This document shows positions 1-5,710 of a stretch of 7,717 bases of DNA, one piece after another. Position numbers and translations under genes: made by a program. This stretch comes from Oscillospiraceae bacterium. GTDB lineage: Bacteria; Bacillota; Clostridia; Oscillospirales; Oscillospiraceae. Numbering within the stretch: position 1 is the stretch's first letter; every line of letters begins with the position of its first letter. The stretch lies in NCBI GenBank assembly GCA_031260745.1, contig JAISKY010000253.1, positions 1-7,717 of the forward strand, given 5' to 3'. The notes under the pieces are model-generated. The model was not told where the DNA came from, did not search any database, and worked only from the letters and a program-made list of their open reading frames with translations.

Positions 1-2
1 CC

Positions 3-68
3 AGTCCTAAGTCGGTAATGTATACAACGGCAACTACGCCTAAAAAGAGTAATCTGAACAGATTATGA
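3..68 (+). other. Possible 3' end of an upstream gene (uncertain)
   Basis: One + frame is open from the window edge and stops at TGA 66-68, five bases before a good intrinsic terminator. That is the layout expected for the tail of an upstream + gene. The 21 visible residues, ending in KKSNLNRL, match nothing I recognise. The opposite strand is also open here and would read as a very hydrophobic segment (LFLGVVAVVYITDLGL), but it has no ATG, GTG or TTG start between 130 and 1. Either reading could be chance, so this is a weak call. Confidence 0.25.
50..65. repeat. Perfect 7-bp inverted repeat, TAATCTG-AA-CAGATTA
   Basis: Two perfect 7-base arms are separated by two bases, just before the terminator at 73-106 and across the possible stop codon at 66. 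It could be an operator-type palindrome or a small hairpin. The two-base centre is too short for an RNA loop without opening the inner pair. No function can be assigned from sequence alone. Confidence 0.4.
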
Positions 69-72
69 CGGG

Positions 73-106
73 GAAGCCTGCGGCGTTTCGCTTCGGGCTT
101 TCTTTT
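73..106 (+). terminator. Intrinsic terminator before the UroD-family gene
   Basis: A GAAGCC arm pairs with GGCTTTC, with an inner GGCG/CGCT pairing around a TTT loop. The stem is followed by TTTCTTTTG. This is a recognisable stem plus U-rich tail. It separates whatever lies upstream from the gene starting at 171. Confidence 0.65.
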
Positions 107-170
107 GATTGTTGCGAAACAAGTTATTAATTCAATCTTATGCAAAAATACGTAAAACGGAGAAATAAGT

Positions 171-1244
171 ATGAAATATCCATATAACCAGAAAGAACTG
201 GACGAAGCGACGATAACGGAGGGTAGATTGGGCAGAACCGTCAAAAGCTACAAGTATCCCTGTACGCCTAAGGAGGCGTACATCGCGCTGTACAAGGGCG
301 AGCCGGTATGGCAGGTGTCGGGCGCGGACGAAGTCCGGCTTTTCGCTCCGCAAATCATACCGGATAACATCGCGCGCGGAATGGTAATCGAAGGCTCCGA
401 TTTCCCGCCGCCGCGGGACCACGAAATCAACACAGATATATTCGGCATTGAGTGGGAGTACATCGCGTCCGCATTCGGTTCAATGGTGCGACCCGGTAAA
501 CCGACGCTATCTGACGCGAATGACTGGAAAAGCGTCATCAAATTCCCGGACATCGAAAAATGGGATTGGGAAAGCGCGGCGAAAATCAGCGCGGAGTACC
601 TGAATACCGATAAGTTCACGCAGATGTGGTTTCAGACCGGTTGGTTTGAGCGTCTGATTTCGTGGATGGATTTCGAGTCCGCCGCGTTCGCGCTCGTTGA
701 CGAGGAGCAACAAGACGCGGTTAAGGAAATTATGTTCGCGCTGTCCGACCTCTATATTAAGATTTTCGATAAGTGCCTAAAATACTTCAAAATTGACGGA
801 TTCTGTATCCACGACGACTGGGGCGGTCAGAAATCCTGCTTCTTCAGTCCGGAAACCGGCGAGGAAATAATCGTACCCGCGATGAAGAAAGTGACAGATT
901 TCCTGCACTCCAAAGGCGTGTTCTGCGACCTGCATTCCTGCGGTCAGGCGATTCGTCAAGTACCGAATATGATTAAGGCGGGCTGGGATTCGTGGTCGGG
1001 ACAACCGATGAATGACACGCAAAAGGAGTACGAGCTTTACGGCGACAAAATCATCATAGGCGTTATCCCCGACGAACTCGCAGAGGACGCTTCGGAGTCC
1101 GTTGTAAAAGCCGCCGCGAAAAACTATGTCGATAAATTCTGCAAAATAGGGAAAACAAGTACGCTAAACCCGCAAGCGGGCGGACTTGGCGAAGTATTCC
1201 GCGATGAAGTCTACCGCCTAAGCCGTATCGCCTACAACTCGTAG
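171..1244 (+). CDS. UroD-family protein, probable corrinoid-dependent methyltransferase-like enzyme
   Basis: This 357-residue protein is about the usual length of the uroporphyrinogen decarboxylase (UroD/MtaA/CmuA) superfamily. The most telling motif is LHSCGQ near residues 254-259, which gives the His-x-Cys pair used by MtaA/MtbA-type methyltransferases to bind zinc. Cys324 is a possible third ligand. A second family-like block, HDDWGGQ (214-220), precedes it, as in the UroD barrel. True haem-pathway UroD would carry an Arg-rich N-terminal motif that I do not see, so a methyl-transfer role on a corrinoid or thiol carrier is the better guess; the substrate is unknown. No corrinoid protein or reactivase gene lies alongside. 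The start is supported by GGAG at 159-162, eight bases before ATG. The gene stands alone between a terminator and a 188-bp gap. No convincing promoter is visible upstream (only TTGCGA near 112 with a poor -10). Confidence 0.8.
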   Translation: MKYPYNQKELDEATITEGRLGRTVKSYKYPCTPKEAYIALYKGEPVWQVSGADEVRLFAPQIIPDNIARGMVIEGSDFPPPRDHEINTDIFGIEWEYIASAFGSMVRPGKPTLSDANDWKSVIKFPDIEKWDWESAAKISAEYLNTDKFTQMWFQTGWFERLISWMDFESAAFALVDEEQQDAVKEIMFALSDLYIKIFDKCLKYFKIDGFCIHDDWGGQKSCFFSPETGEEIIVPAMKKVTDFLHSKGVFCDLHSCGQAIRQVPNMIKAGWDSWSGQPMNDTQKEYELYGDKIIIGVIPDELAEDASESVVKAAAKNYVDKFCKIGKTSTLNPQAGGLGEVFRDEVYRLSRIAYNS

Positions 1245-1323
1245 TTAAGTCGTATGAACCTGTTAGTCAGCTTGAAAAAGATTTTACAACTATCCCATAA
1301 GCGCGGTACGAGGATATTAGAAA

Positions 1324-1370
1324 ATAGGTGGGGCTAAAATTTTTTGACCTCACCTATATTCGCGGTTTTT
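1324..1370 (+). terminator. Inverted repeat, weak terminator candidate after the UroD-family gene
   Basis: The arms 1324-1333 and 1348-1357 form a 10-bp stem (ATAGGTGGGG with CCTCACCTAT, one G-U pair) around a 14-base AT-rich loop. A five-T run follows only after an eight-base gap (1366-1370), so it is not a classical + strand terminator. On the minus strand the stem is followed directly by TTTTC. The position, 80 bp past the stop and just before a strong promoter, fits transcript separation. Apart from this hairpin and the promoter, I see nothing definite in 1245-1432. Confidence 0.4.
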
Positions 1371-1382
1371 CAACTTGCTCTG

Positions 1383-1411
1383 TTGACAAATCGCGAATTA
1401 ACAACTATAAT
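1383..1411 (+). promoter_or_regulatory. Perfect-consensus sigma-70 type promoter
   Basis: TTGACA (1383-1388) and TATAAT (1406-1411) are separated by exactly 17 bp, which matches the housekeeping consensus at all twelve positions. Transcription would begin near 1418, giving a leader of only about 15 nt before the ATG at 1433. The -10 box is flanked by imperfect inverted bases (TTAACAA and TTGTAA), which could be an operator. It should drive the three-gene unit ending at 3457. Confidence 0.85.
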
Positions 1412-1432
1412 TGTAAATGAGGTTTCCGGGCA

Positions 1433-1918
1433 ATGGACGAAAAGACAAATGTTATGCGCTTACTGGAGCAAAAGGGAATAAAGTACAAGAGTTACAACTA
1501 CGCGAATACGGACGCCGTTAGCGGAATAGACGTCGCGACAGCGCTGGGGCAAGACCCCGCTCGAGTATTTAAGACGCTTGTGACCATCGGGAAATCCGGA
1601 GGTCACTATGTATTCGTAATTCCTGTCGCCGAAGAACTGGATTTGAAAAAAGCCGCCAAAAGCGTAGGTGAAAAGTCTGTCGAAATGATTAAGGCTAAAG
1701 AGCTTTTGCCGCTGACGGGCTATATGCACGGCGGATGTTCGCCTATTGGTATGAAAAAAGCGTTTATAACGACAATCGACAGTTCCGCGGAGAATTTTGA
1801 GAGTTTCTGTTTCAGCGCGGGTAAAATCGGTTATCAAGTCGAGGTTGCGCTAAACGATTTGAGCAAAATAATTAATTTTCAGTTAGCGGAACTTACCGTA
1901 GTCTTAAAAGGAGCATAA
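1433..1918 (+). CDS. ybaK: YbaK/EbsC-family aminoacyl-tRNA deacylase (Cys-tRNA(Pro) deacylase type)
   Basis: This 161-residue protein has the length of stand-alone YbaK proteins, cytosolic editing enzymes that hydrolyse mischarged aminoacyl-tRNA, chiefly Cys-tRNA(Pro) made by prolyl-tRNA synthetase. The conserved lysine is in RVFKTLVT (Lys47), matching the essential lysine of the family. The glycine-rich GGCSPIG loop (100-106) corresponds to the conserved Gly segment lining the active site. The middle region VFVIPVAEELDLKKAAK is typical of the fold. The ribosome site is modest: TGAGG at 1418-1422, ten bases before ATG and right at the predicted RNA 5' end. Its stop is one base before the next ATG, so translation is probably coupled to the GyrI-like gene. 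Related domains exist with other specificities, so the exact tRNA substrate is inferred. Confidence 0.9.
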   Translation: MDEKTNVMRLLEQKGIKYKSYNYANTDAVSGIDVATALGQDPARVFKTLVTIGKSGGHYVFVIPVAEELDLKKAAKSVGEKSVEMIKAKELLPLTGYMHGGCSPIGMKKAFITTIDSSAENFESFCFSAGKIGYQVEVALNDLSKIINFQLAELTVVLKGA

Positions 1919-1919
1919 T

Positions 1920-2564
1920 ATGCCGTTTGATTTCAAGAAAGAGTATAAGGAATTGTACTCTCCGAAACCGATACCGTCTTTTGTTGATGTGCCGGCAATG
2001 ACATTCATAATGATTGACGGAGAGGGCGACCCAAATACTTCCAAAGCGTACCAAAACGCAGTAGCGACTCTGTACGGCTTGTCATATTCCATCAAGATGA
2101 GCAAGAAAAGCGTCAATCCTCCGGAGGGCTACTTTGATTTTGTCGTACCTCCGCTTGAAGGTCTGTGGCAGAATTACGTAACTGACAAAAACAGTTTCCA
2201 ATGGACTTCTATGATACGTCAGCCGGAATTTGTCACGCAAATCGTCTTTGAGCAAGCGAAAGAAACGCTCGCCAAAAAGAAGCCGAATTTGGATTTAAGT
2301 CTTGCGCGGCTGGAAGTATTCACCGAGGGGTTATGCGCTCAAATTACGCACATTGGCTCTTATGACGACGAACCCTCTACAATTGCCGCGTTAGACGGAT
2401 TCATTAGGGATTCCGCGTATAAACTCAATTTTACGGAGGAATATTGTCATCACGAGATTTACCTCGCGGACCCAAGAAAAACCGTTCCGGAAAAGCTGCG
2501 GACAATTATCCGTCACCCTGTTAAGGTTGGCATAGAAAATACAAAATTGCCGTTAGGAGTGTGA
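1920..2564 (+). CDS. GyrI-like domain protein
   Basis: This 214-residue protein belongs to the long GyrI-like group that starts with FDFKKEYKELYSPK and has the internal block VVPPLEGLW (75-83). The C-terminal half carries further hallmarks: EGLCAQITHIGSYDDEPST (about 135-153) and HHEIYLADPRK (about 178-188). GyrI-like folds bind small hydrophobic molecules. Some act as ligand sensors of multidrug regulators, and some members have been reported to hydrolyse cyclopropane-containing toxins. There is no DNA-binding domain, so this is a stand-alone binding or hydrolytic protein; its ligand is unknown. GGAG at 1910-1913 lies inside the last codons of ybaK, six bases before ATG. Its TGA stop overlaps the GTG of the next gene by four bases, so the two are translationally coupled. 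Confidence 0.85.
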   Translation: MPFDFKKEYKELYSPKPIPSFVDVPAMTFIMIDGEGDPNTSKAYQNAVATLYGLSYSIKMSKKSVNPPEGYFDFVVPPLEGLWQNYVTDKNSFQWTSMIRQPEFVTQIVFEQAKETLAKKKPNLDLSLARLEVFTEGLCAQITHIGSYDDEPSTIAALDGFIRDSAYKLNFTEEYCHHEIYLADPRKTVPEKLRTIIRHPVKVGIENTKLPLGV

Positions 2565-3457
2565 GTATTATTAACGATAAAAAGAATCGTCAATTTCAAA
2601 AGAAAGATATGCTGTTTACCGCGCGCGAGGACTGCGAACTTCTAACTTTTCTGCTTGAGTCTTTGCCAAATATGTCGCGTAATAACGTAAAGAATTTGCT
2701 GAAAAACGGCGCGGTTTATGTTAACGGTATATCCGTTACGCAATATAACCATAAGCTGTCAATCGGACAGACTATTTCTGTAAAATCACAGAGCAATAAC
2801 AACAGTCCGTCAAATATCATATACGAGGATAAAGAGATAATCGTAATTAACAAGCCCGCCGGTTTATTGTCAATAGCGACTGAAAGCGAGAAAGAGAATA
2901 CCGCTTATCGGATAATTACCAATTACGTACGTCAAAGCGACCCGCGCAATAGGATTTTTGTGGTACATCGTCTGGACCAATATACGTCGGGAGTTCTGCT
3001 GTTCGCGAAAAACGAGGAAATCAAGCGCGCGTTTCAGAATAACTGGGATAAAATTGTTGTTAACAGAGGTTACACTGCGATTGTTGAGGGTAAATTGAAC
3101 GAAAAAAGCGGAACAATTCGCTCTTTTTTGTTAGAAACCAAAACGCATCTTATGTACTCCGGACACTCTGACGGCGACGGATTAGAAGCTGTCACGGAAT
3201 ATCGCGTAGCGCGGGAAACTTCGGAATATTCTCTGCTTGATATTCGATTGCTGACCGGACGCAAGAATCAAATTCGCGTTCATACGAAAGAACTCGGACA
3301 CCCGGTTATTGGCGATAAGAAATACGGTTCAACTCGGAATCCTATCGGACGGTTGGGACTTCACGCTAATCTGCTGGAGCTTAAACACCCTGTCACGAAC
3401 CAAAATATGCGTTTTGAAGCGCCTATACCGCAAGAGTTTTCGCGATTGTTCAATTGA
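2561..3457 (+). CDS. RluA-family RNA pseudouridine synthase with N-terminal S4 domain
   Basis: The 298-residue product has the usual RluA-family layout. An S4-like RNA-binding segment (about residues 28-74, including SRNNVKNLLKNGAVYVNG) is followed by the catalytic domain. The signature HRLDQYTSGVLLFAK (136-150) contains the catalytic Asp139, which attacks uridine at C5-C1'. The later block TGRKNQIRVHTKELGHP (232-248) is the other conserved RluA motif. The target could be 23S rRNA or tRNA; sequence does not tell, so no rlu symbol is given. The start is ambiguous. The GTG at 2561 overlaps the previous stop, but AGGAG (2555-2559) ends just one base before it, too close for normal use. An ATT at 2567 has ideal spacing but is a rare start. 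The ATG at 2609 (residue 17) has only a poor ribosome site. The S4 domain is intact with any of them. Confidence 0.88.
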   Translation: MSIINDKKNRQFQKKDMLFTAREDCELLTFLLESLPNMSRNNVKNLLKNGAVYVNGISVTQYNHKLSIGQTISVKSQSNNNSPSNIIYEDKEIIVINKPAGLLSIATESEKENTAYRIITNYVRQSDPRNRIFVVHRLDQYTSGVLLFAKNEEIKRAFQNNWDKIVVNRGYTAIVEGKLNEKSGTIRSFLLETKTHLMYSGHSDGDGLEAVTEYRVARETSEYSLLDIRLLTGRKNQIRVHTKELGHPVIGDKKYGSTRNPIGRLGLHANLLELKHPVTNQNMRFEAPIPQEFSRLFN

Positions 3458-3620
3458 ATTATGGTTCATCGGTATTTTATAGTTTTGTAAATTATACCAA
3501 TACGTTAGAGAATGTTTACGTTTTTCTACGTATTATTAAGGAAAAATCACTTTTAGTAACCGCTCCAAACTCGCGTTGACGTAAGCGGCGGCGGGAGTTT
3601 CGCGGTATTGTCTAACCGAC

Positions 3621-3653
3621 GGCGGTTCGCCGCCAAAAAAATGCGGTTTTTTT
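3621..3653 (+). terminator. Probable intrinsic terminator after the pseudouridine synthase gene
   Basis: GGCGG-TTCG-CCGCC forms a short GC-only hairpin (3621-3634). It is followed by A7, TGCGG and T7. The U-run therefore sits 12 bases past the main stem, but CCGC/GCGG or A7/T7 pairing could bring a stem right up to it. It lies just before the next promoter. The rest of 3458-3620 is AT-rich, with two weak inverted repeats (AATACGT at 3499 with ACGTATT at 3528; AAACTC with GAGTTT near 3568-3600), and no gene is visible. Confidence 0.45.
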
Positions 3654-3664
3654 CAAATCTGCTA

Positions 3665-3693
3665 TTGTAATTTGCGTTAAATTGTGCTATGAT
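3665..3693 (+). promoter_or_regulatory. Strong sigma-70 type promoter of the oxidoreductase operon
   Basis: TTGTAA (3665-3670) and TATGAT (3688-3693) are 17 bp apart, matching the consensus at four and five of six positions. Transcription would start about 3700-3701. The first in-frame ATG (3689) lies inside the -10 box and cannot be on this RNA. The ATG at 3701 would be at or next to the 5' end, and the one at 3707 would have a leader of about 6 nt. Confidence 0.7.
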
Positions 3694-3700
3694 TGTAGCG

Positions 3701-4372
3701 ATGTTTATGGAATTCCCTCCTTTTGTCATTATATGCGGTCATTACGGCAGCGGCAAAACCAATTTGTCGCTGAATATTGCGATTGCCGAAGCTAAACTCG
3801 GCAAAAACGTTACGTTGGTGGATTTGGATATTGTTAACCCGTATTTCCGCTCGTCGGATTACGACCAATTACTGGACATATACAATATTCATTTAATCGC
3901 GTCAAAATCCGCAAAGGGAAACCTTGACGCGCCGGCCTTGCCGCCTGATATATTGTCCGTATTCGACAAGCCGGACAACCCTAACGATTTCACGGTTATC
4001 GACGTTGGAGGTGACCCCGCCGGAGCTACGGTTCTCGGACGGTTCTCTAACCGAATACGCCAAAAAGGTTACGCGATGTTGTACGTTATCAATAAAAACA
4101 GACCGGAAACCTCAAACGCTCAAACCGCCGCCGCGTTATTACCGGAGATTGAGGAATGTTCGCGGCTTAACGCTACCGGAGTGGTGAATAACTCGCACCT
4201 GATGGGAGAAACAACCCGTGAAACAATCGTAGGTTCAATGCGATTCGCTCGCGATACCGCCGCAAGGCTGGAACTTCCGTTGGTAATGGTTACGGCTCCG
4301 CGAGAGATAGCGAATGACCTAAAACAGAAGAATACTTTTCCAATAGATATATATGTAAAAACACCGTGGTAA
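3701..4372 (+). CDS. P-loop ATPase of the MinD/ParA/CobB (SIMIBI) type
   Basis: This protein of about 223 residues has a nucleotide-binding P-loop GHYGSGKTN close to the N-terminus. It is followed by VTLVDLDIVNPYFRS (switch I-like, with the DLD pair) and DFTVIDVGGDPAG (Walker B). These are the three landmarks of SIMIBI ATPases. The signature lysine of the ParA/MinD deviant Walker A (KGGxGKT) is replaced by His, so partitioning is unlikely. Related ATPases are found beside 2-oxoacid:ferredoxin oxidoreductase genes in anaerobes. A role in assembly, Fe-S loading or regulation of that enzyme is inference from position only. The start at 3701 is chosen because an upstream ATG (3689) falls in the promoter -10 box; 3707 is also possible. 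No Shine-Dalgarno site precedes any of these starts. A double stop, TAATAA, ends the gene 17 bases before the ferredoxin gene. Confidence 0.8.
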   Translation: MFMEFPPFVIICGHYGSGKTNLSLNIAIAEAKLGKNVTLVDLDIVNPYFRSSDYDQLLDIYNIHLIASKSAKGNLDAPALPPDILSVFDKPDNPNDFTVIDVGGDPAGATVLGRFSNRIRQKGYAMLYVINKNRPETSNAQTAAALLPEIEECSRLNATGVVNNSHLMGETTRETIVGSMRFARDTAARLELPLVMVTAPREIANDLKQKNTFPIDIYVKTPW

Positions 4373-4389
4373 TAAGGAGTAAATAAGCA

Positions 4390-4596
4390 ATGCCAAAAAT
4401 CACCATTGACGAAAACCTATGCAAAGGCTGCGAGCTATGCGTCGTGGCGTGTCCAAAGCACATAATCGCGCTGGATAACAATCGCCTTAACGCGAAAGGC
4501 TATCACCCCGCCGGAGTTACCGCTCCCGACGACTGTATCGGTTGCGCATTCTGCGCTACAATGTGTCCCGATTGCGCGATAACCGTCGAGAAGTAA
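4390..4596 (+). CDS. 2-oxoacid:ferredoxin oxidoreductase delta subunit, two-[4Fe-4S] ferredoxin
   Basis: The 68-residue protein has two classical cluster motifs: CKGCELCVVACP (Cys 11, 14, 17, 21) and CIGCAFCATMCP (Cys 49, 52, 55, 59). Each CxxCxxCxxxCP motif supplies three ligands to one [4Fe-4S] cluster and the fourth to the other. An extra Cys62 follows the second motif. Its length and the 27-residue linker are typical of the KorD/VorD/PorD subunit, which carries electrons from the TPP site to soluble ferredoxin. AAGGAG at 4374-4379, ten bases before ATG, is the ribosome site. It sits right before the alpha subunit gene, the standard order of these operons. Confidence 0.93.
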   Translation: MPKITIDENLCKGCELCVVACPKHIIALDNNRLNAKGYHPAGVTAPDDCIGCAFCATMCPDCAITVEK

Positions 4597-4639
4597 AGAC
4601 TCGCGCAACGAAACGATTTTAGAAAGGAATATCCTAATA

Positions 4640-5710
4640 ATGGCAGAAAAAGTTCTTATGAAAGGCAACGAAGCGCTTGCGGAGGCGGCGATATTATCCG
4701 GATGCCGTCATTTCTTCGGCTATCCCATTACTCCGCAGACGGAGCTTGCCGCGTATATGGCTAAGAAAATGCCGAAAATCGGTGGTACATATTTACAGGC
4801 GGAATCCGAAATTGCCGCTATAAATATGGTGCTAGGAGCGTCCTCGGCGGGCGTGAGGGTTATGACGAGTTCAAGCTCGCCCGGAATTAGTCTTAAAAGC
4901 GAGGGCATCAGCTATATGGCGGGTTCAGACCTGCCGGCTTTGATTGTAAACGTACAGCGCGGAGGTCCCGGACTCGGCGGGATTCAACCGGGTCAGGCGG
5001 ATTACTGGCAGGCGACTAAGGCGACCGGACACGGCGACTTTCACCTGATTGTGTTCGCGCCCTCGACCGTGCAGGAAATGGTTGACCTCGTGTTCAAAGC
5101 GTTTGAGCTTGGCGACAAGTTCCGCACTCCCGTTATGATTCTCGCGGACGGTATGCTTGGGCAGATGATGGAACCCGTAGAGTTGCCCGATACAAGCGCG
5201 GTTCAGCAGTTTGACAAATCGTGGGCGGCGAACGGTCACGGCGGCAAACGTAAAAAGAACATTATCAACTCGCTTTACCTTGACCCGTACCTATTGGAGA
5301 AAACAATACGCGAACGTCAAAAACGCTACGACCAAATAATCGCGGAGGAACAGCGTTTCGAGTCCGTAATGACCGAGGACGCGGACGTTGTGGTCGTAGC
5401 CTACGGAGCGTCGGCCAGAGTAAGCCGCTCCGCGGTCAATCAGGCAAGAGCCGAGGGAATTAAAGCCGGACTTTTGCGTCCGATTACGCTTTGGCCGTTC
5501 CCGAACGACGCGATATCAAAACTCGCGGATACCGCGAAATCGTTCGTCACCGTTGAGATGAGTATGGGGCAGATGGTGGACGACGTTCGCCTTGCGGTTA
5601 ACGGCAAAAAGCCCGTATATTTTACCGGGCGAACCGGCGGCGTAATTCCCACTCCCGCAGAAGTTCTCGCGAAAATCAAAGAGGTTAGCGGCGAGCCGCC
5701 GCGGGCATAA
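4640..5710 (+). CDS. vorB: 2-oxoacid:ferredoxin oxidoreductase alpha subunit, VorB type
   Basis: The 356-residue protein matches the length and motifs of VorB (2-ketoisovalerate:ferredoxin oxidoreductase alpha subunit). GYPITPQTE (27-35) begins the pyrimidine-binding domain. QAESEIAA (53-60) contains the glutamate expected to activate TPP. TSSSSPGISLKSEG (76-89) and QRGGPGLGG (106-114) are conserved family blocks. The C-terminal domain II shows VVVAYGASAR and GLLRPITLWPFP (277-288), ending with GRTGGVIPTP. The substrate is probably a branched-chain 2-oxoacid, but VorB-like subunits also occur in 2-oxoglutarate enzymes. AAAGGA (4623-4628) is 11 bases from ATG, rather long, and AGGA could pair with TCCT next to it. 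The last nine codons (EVSGEPPRA) and the stop are the first part of the 92-bp tandem repeat, so the C-terminal tail is the seed of the array. Confidence 0.92.
   Translation: MAEKVLMKGNEALAEAAILSGCRHFFGYPITPQTELAAYMAKKMPKIGGTYLQAESEIAAINMVLGASSAGVRVMTSSSSPGISLKSEGISYMAGSDLPALIVNVQRGGPGLGGIQPGQADYWQATKATGHGDFHLIVFAPSTVQEMVDLVFKAFELGDKFRTPVMILADGMLGQMMEPVELPDTSAVQQFDKSWAANGHGGKRKKNIINSLYLDPYLLEKTIRERQKRYDQIIAEEQRFESVMTEDADVVVVAYGASARVSRSAVNQARAEGIKAGLLRPITLWPFPNDAISKLADTAKSFVTVEMSMGQMVDDVRLAVNGKKPVYFTGRTGGVIPTPAEVLAKIKEVSGEPPRA

Noticed and set aside
1..130. Minus-strand gene with a hydrophobic segment at the left edge
   Set aside because: The frame is open and the reading looks membrane-like, but no ATG, GTG or TTG start exists in it and it runs through a terminator hairpin. 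It cannot be supported from the visible part.
112..142. Promoter for the UroD-family gene (TTGCGA with TCTTAT)
   Set aside because: The -10 match is only four of six with 18-bp spacing in an AT-rich stretch. It is too weak to list.
248..619. Minus-strand open frames opposite the UroD-family gene (also 138-422, 507-713, 777-1022)
   Set aside because: They are shadows of a well-supported + gene with family motifs. They have no ribosome sites or recognisable domains.
3924..4187. Overlapping + frame of 87 residues inside the ATPase gene
   Set aside because: It lies inside a gene with clear P-loop and Walker B motifs. Its translation is low-complexity with no domain.
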